Origin: SIG471 sp045638565
Lineage (GTDB): Bacteria; Bacillota; Clostridia; Oscillospirales; Butyricicoccaceae
Assembly (NCBI GenBank): GCA_045638565.1
Contig: JAZUBN010000054.1
Location: 1-21,258, forward strand
Length of the DNA stretch: 21,258 nt
Direction: 5' to 3'
Shown here in pieces: positions 18,702-21,258 of this stretch. The first letter of the stretch is position 1; every line of letters starts with the position of its first letter. Position numbers and translations under genes: made by a program. Below the pieces are notes generated by a model that was not told where the DNA came from, made no database searches, and saw only the letters and a program-made list of their open reading frames with translations.

Positions 18702-21188
18702 ATGAAAGATAAACTGAAAAAAATATTTGAATATAAACACATATATCTTGTTTTATCATTTTTTATTCCATTCTTTACAATGGGATTGGCTTATGCGTGT
18801 CAGGGGACATTTCCATTTGGCGACAGACAGATAATGATAAGTGACTTCTGGCATCAGTACTATCCGTTTCTGGTGGAATTGCAGAATAAACTGCAGCATG
18901 GCGGGAGCCTGTTGTATTCATGGAATGGTGGTATAGGCACAAACTTCCTTTCAATGGCATCATATTATCTTATGAGTCCTCTGAATCTGCTTGTAGTGCT
19001 TGTTCCTCCGGCTTTGCTGCGTGAAGCTGTTGTTTTATTCATGATGACTAAAATTGGCTGTGCGGGCTTATTTATGGCTATTTTTATGCTCAGAATAATG
19101 AACAGGGAAGAAGATAAAACTTTGCCTGTTTTCGCTTCAATGTATGCTCTCTGCACATATGTTATCGGCTATTGCTGGAACATAATGTGGATGGATACAT
19201 TTGCACTTATGCCGCTTGTTATTCTCGGTACACTTTCGATAATCAAGGAAGGGAAGTTCAAGCTTTATATCGTAACACTTGCGCTTTCTATTATCGCCAA
19301 TTACTATATCGGTTATATTGTGTGCGTTTTCACAGCAATCAGTTTCTTTGCGGGCTGTATTTGCTATAAGGTTGATTTCAAAACCTTCTTCAAGCGTCTT
19401 ATGCAGATTGCATTCTATACTTTGATAGGTATAGGGTTGACTGCTTTTATTACAATACCGGCTTATATTGGTCTTACCGAAACATACAGCATAAGCAATA
19501 AGTTCCCGACAAAAGTTGAATTCTATGAATCGTTTTTTGATATAATTGGTAATTTCTCTTATATTTCAATGACCACTGTACTCGATGGTCTTCCAAATGT
19601 TTTTTCAAGTATGTTCTGTTTCATGCTTCTGCCTGTATATTTCAGCATGACAGAAATTAAAATGAGAGAAAAAATAACAGTTCTTTTGCTTATTGTATTT
19701 ATGGTCGTAAGCTGTAATTTCAATATGCTTAATTTTATCTGGCACGCTTTCCATATTACAAATATGATTCCGTACAGATTCTCGTTTATAATACCGTTTA
19801 TAATTACAATTGTCGGTTTCAGGACGTTCCCGCGTATAAAGGATATTGACTTTACAGATGCTGCATTGATGGTACTTGCAGGGCTTCTTACTGTGGTATG
19901 TGCTTACTTTGGCCCACAGCAGAATATTTGTGTTGCGGCAGGTACTGCGTTGCTGATTGCATATGCGCTGTTGCTTGTATTTATGGTAAAATATCCCGAG
20001 AAAAAGGAATTGGCATTGAATATTCTTCTTATATTTATGCTTTTTGAAGTATGTTCAAGTGCAGTTATTCTCTACGGAAATACAGGTACTTCACAGAGAA
20101 GTATTTATCCTGAAAAATACGATGAGATTCAGGTGCTCCTCAATGAAATTGAAGGGGAGAATGCACGAGTTGAAATGTCCAACTGGAAGACAACGAATGA
20201 TCCTATGCTTTATCATTACAAGGGCGTAACTCAGTTTTCATCTATGGTAAAGGTTGATGTTACAAACTTCTCGAGAGCAATTGGATTAAGCGCTGTTGAC
20301 AGACAAAATCGTTATCTGTATACCGAAAATTCTCCATTTTTGCATAATTTGCTCGGCGTAAATTATATGATTTCAAAGAATGGAGATATTGCGGCTCCTG
20401 AATACTGGTCAGCTGTTGAACAGGAAAACAACAGCGTACTTTATAAGTCAAAATATCCACTTTCTATCGGATATATGGTAAACAAACATGCTGACGAAAT
20501 GTCGTTGAATTATTCTCAGCCATTTGATTCACAGAATTCAGTTTTTTCTGAAATGACAGGTGTGAAATTCAATCTGTTTGAAACTGAAAACCGTCAGGTG
20601 TTCAAGTGCAAAGATAACTTTGTATGGAATTATACAATGCCGCGTGACGGAGTTTTATATGTCTATACAGATGGTCCTAAGACTAAAAACCTCAAGATTT
20701 CAGGCGCAGATCAGGCATTTGAATATGAAAACAGCTATGCATCCATACTTTGTGCAGGTACTTACAGTAAGGGTGATATAGTAAAATTTGAATTTGAACT
20801 GCGAGAAGGCGATGCAAGCAATATAACTGTATATACATCTTTTATGAATACTGATGTTTATGAAAAAGGTTATTCAGCGCTTGCTGATGAGCAGCTTGAT
20901 ATTACAACATGGAAGGACACAGTAATTGAAGGTAATATCAATGCACTGAAGGATGGAATCTTATATATGTCGGTTCCTTATGAAGATGGCTGGACAGCAT
21001 TTGTAGATGGTAAGAAAACAGAAATTATAAAAATTGGCAAAGCTATGTGCGGCCTTAATCTTGAAGCCGGAAATCATGAAATCAGATTTGAATATTTTCC
21101 TGCAGGCTTGCTGCCGGGTCTTATAATTACAACAACTGCATTATGGTCATTTGTAATGATGTGTTTCCGCAAAAAGAAAGTATTTTAA
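18702..21188 (+). CDS. YfhO-family integral membrane protein (GT-C-like)
   Basis: An 828-residue polytopic membrane protein of the YfhO family. The first helix is at about residues 14-32. The conserved first outside loop contains FGDRQIMISDFWHQYYPF (39-56) with D41 and D48, as in GT-C glycosyltransferases that use lipid-phosphate sugars. About ten further helices run to ~455, then a large extracytoplasmic domain (about 460-795, ending with VPYEDGWTAFVDGKKTEI), then a last helix (LLPGLIITTTALWSFVMM) and a basic tail. In Bacillus, YfhO adds sugars to lipoteichoic acid from an undecaprenyl carrier; that specific substrate is not shown here. It has its own promoter and terminator, so it is a single-gene unit. 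No CsbB- or GtcA-like partner is in the window. Confidence 0.9.
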   Translation: MKDKLKKIFEYKHIYLVLSFFIPFFTMGLAYACQGTFPFGDRQIMISDFWHQYYPFLVELQNKLQHGGSLLYSWNGGIGTNFLSMASYYLMSPLNLLVVLVPPALLREAVVLFMMTKIGCAGLFMAIFMLRIMNREEDKTLPVFASMYALCTYVIGYCWNIMWMDTFALMPLVILGTLSIIKEGKFKLYIVTLALSIIANYYIGYIVCVFTAISFFAGCICYKVDFKTFFKRLMQIAFYTLIGIGLTAFITIPAYIGLTETYSISNKFPTKVEFYESFFDIIGNFSYISMTTVLDGLPNVFSSMFCFMLLPVYFSMTEIKMREKITVLLLIVFMVVSCNFNMLNFIWHAFHITNMIPYRFSFIIPFIITIVGFRTFPRIKDIDFTDAALMVLAGLLTVVCAYFGPQQNICVAAGTALLIAYALLLVFMVKYPEKKELALNILLIFMLFEVCSSAVILYGNTGTSQRSIYPEKYDEIQVLLNEIEGENARVEMSNWKTTNDPMLYHYKGVTQFSSMVKVDVTNFSRAIGLSAVDRQNRYLYTENSPFLHNLLGVNYMISKNGDIAAPEYWSAVEQENNSVLYKSKYPLSIGYMVNKHADEMSLNYSQPFDSQNSVFSEMTGVKFNLFETENRQVFKCKDNFVWNYTMPRDGVLYVYTDGPKTKNLKISGADQAFEYENSYASILCAGTYSKGDIVKFEFELREGDASNITVYTSFMNTDVYEKGYSALADEQLDITTWKDTVIEGNINALKDGILYMSVPYEDGWTAFVDGKKTEIIKIGKAMCGLNLEAGNHEIRFEYFPAGLLPGLIITTTALWSFVMMCFRKKKVF

Positions 21189-21193
21189 TAAAT

Positions 21194-21225
21194 AAAGCTG
21201 TCTGATTTTTCAGGCAGCTTTGTTT
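21194..21225 (+). terminator. Intrinsic terminator of the yfhO-like gene
   Basis: AAAGCTGTCTGA (21194-21205) pairs with TCAGGCAGCTTT (21210-21221), with one U-G pair, followed by GTTTG. Confidence 0.82.
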
Positions 21226-21252
21226 GATTATTTCACAAAATAGTGATATAAT
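21224..21252 (+). promoter_or_regulatory. Promoter for a gene beyond the window
   Basis: TTGATT (21224-21229), 17 bp, TATAAT (21247-21252) preceded by TGA (extended -10). The same GTGATATAAT string forms the rex -10 region. The gene it serves lies outside the window. Confidence 0.65.
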
Positions 21253-21258
21253 ATTATT

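Noticed and set aside
1..21258. Mobile element, CRISPR array or defence island
   Set aside because: No transposase, integrase, direct-repeat array, toxin-antitoxin pair or nuclease gene is visible; composition is uniform and the genes are mostly housekeeping.

Overview
The window looks like an ordinary chromosomal segment of a low-GC Gram-positive anaerobe of the class Clostridia, probably near Ruminococcus/Oscillospiraceae. This rests on the AT-rich composition, strong AGGAGG-type ribosome sites, TTGACA/TATAAT promoters with 17-bp spacers, a glmS ribozyme, a SigH-type sigma factor, Rex, RqcH and tRNA genes with encoded CCA. The genus is inference. I see no phage genes, insertion sequence, CRISPR array or replication origin. 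Nearly all of the window is housekeeping genes on the + strand.

Layout. (1) 1-2625: the 3' end of glmM, a terminator, then glmS behind a self-cleaving glmS ribozyme; together these make UDP-GlcNAc precursor. (2) 2662-3676: a SigH-like sigma factor with its own promoter, then a small double zinc-ribbon protein and a terminator. (3) 3693-4813: a radical SAM protein with a SPASM-like C-terminus, then a 65-residue DUF1858 redox protein with its own promoter and a 28-bp perfect palindrome. (4) 4833-7909: trmK, rqcH and an alpha/beta hydrolase in a tight operon. (5) 7859-8500, minus strand: trmB, whose 3' end overlaps the hydrolase by 51 bp and whose terminator appears to lie inside the hydrolase coding sequence. 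(6) 8571-12407: a YitT membrane protein, a LUD-domain protein, a lipoprotein with a degenerate transglutaminase fold, an orphan MacB/LolD-type ATPase and a dCMP-deaminase-like protein. (7) 12500-13234: rex with a near-consensus promoter. (8) 13258-13524, minus strand: tRNA-Trp then tRNA-Thr, with a terminator-like hairpin between them. (9) 13637-18621: a four-gene operon of ridA, a threonine-synthase-like PLP enzyme and two tandem cytoplasmic M14 metallopeptidases. (10) 18644-21225: a YfhO-type membrane protein as its own unit, with a promoter for the next gene at the window edge.

Nothing here is clearly a new defence or mobile system. The best leads are: the ridA-PLP enzyme-M14-M14 operon as a possible peptide/amino-acid processing module; four strong hairpins each followed at once by a gene with little or no room for a new promoter (glmM/glmS, zinc ribbon/radical SAM, DUF1858/trmK, tRNA-Trp/tRNA-Thr); a trmB terminator embedded in the convergent hydrolase gene; and a lipoprotein that has lost the catalytic cysteine of the transglutaminase fold.
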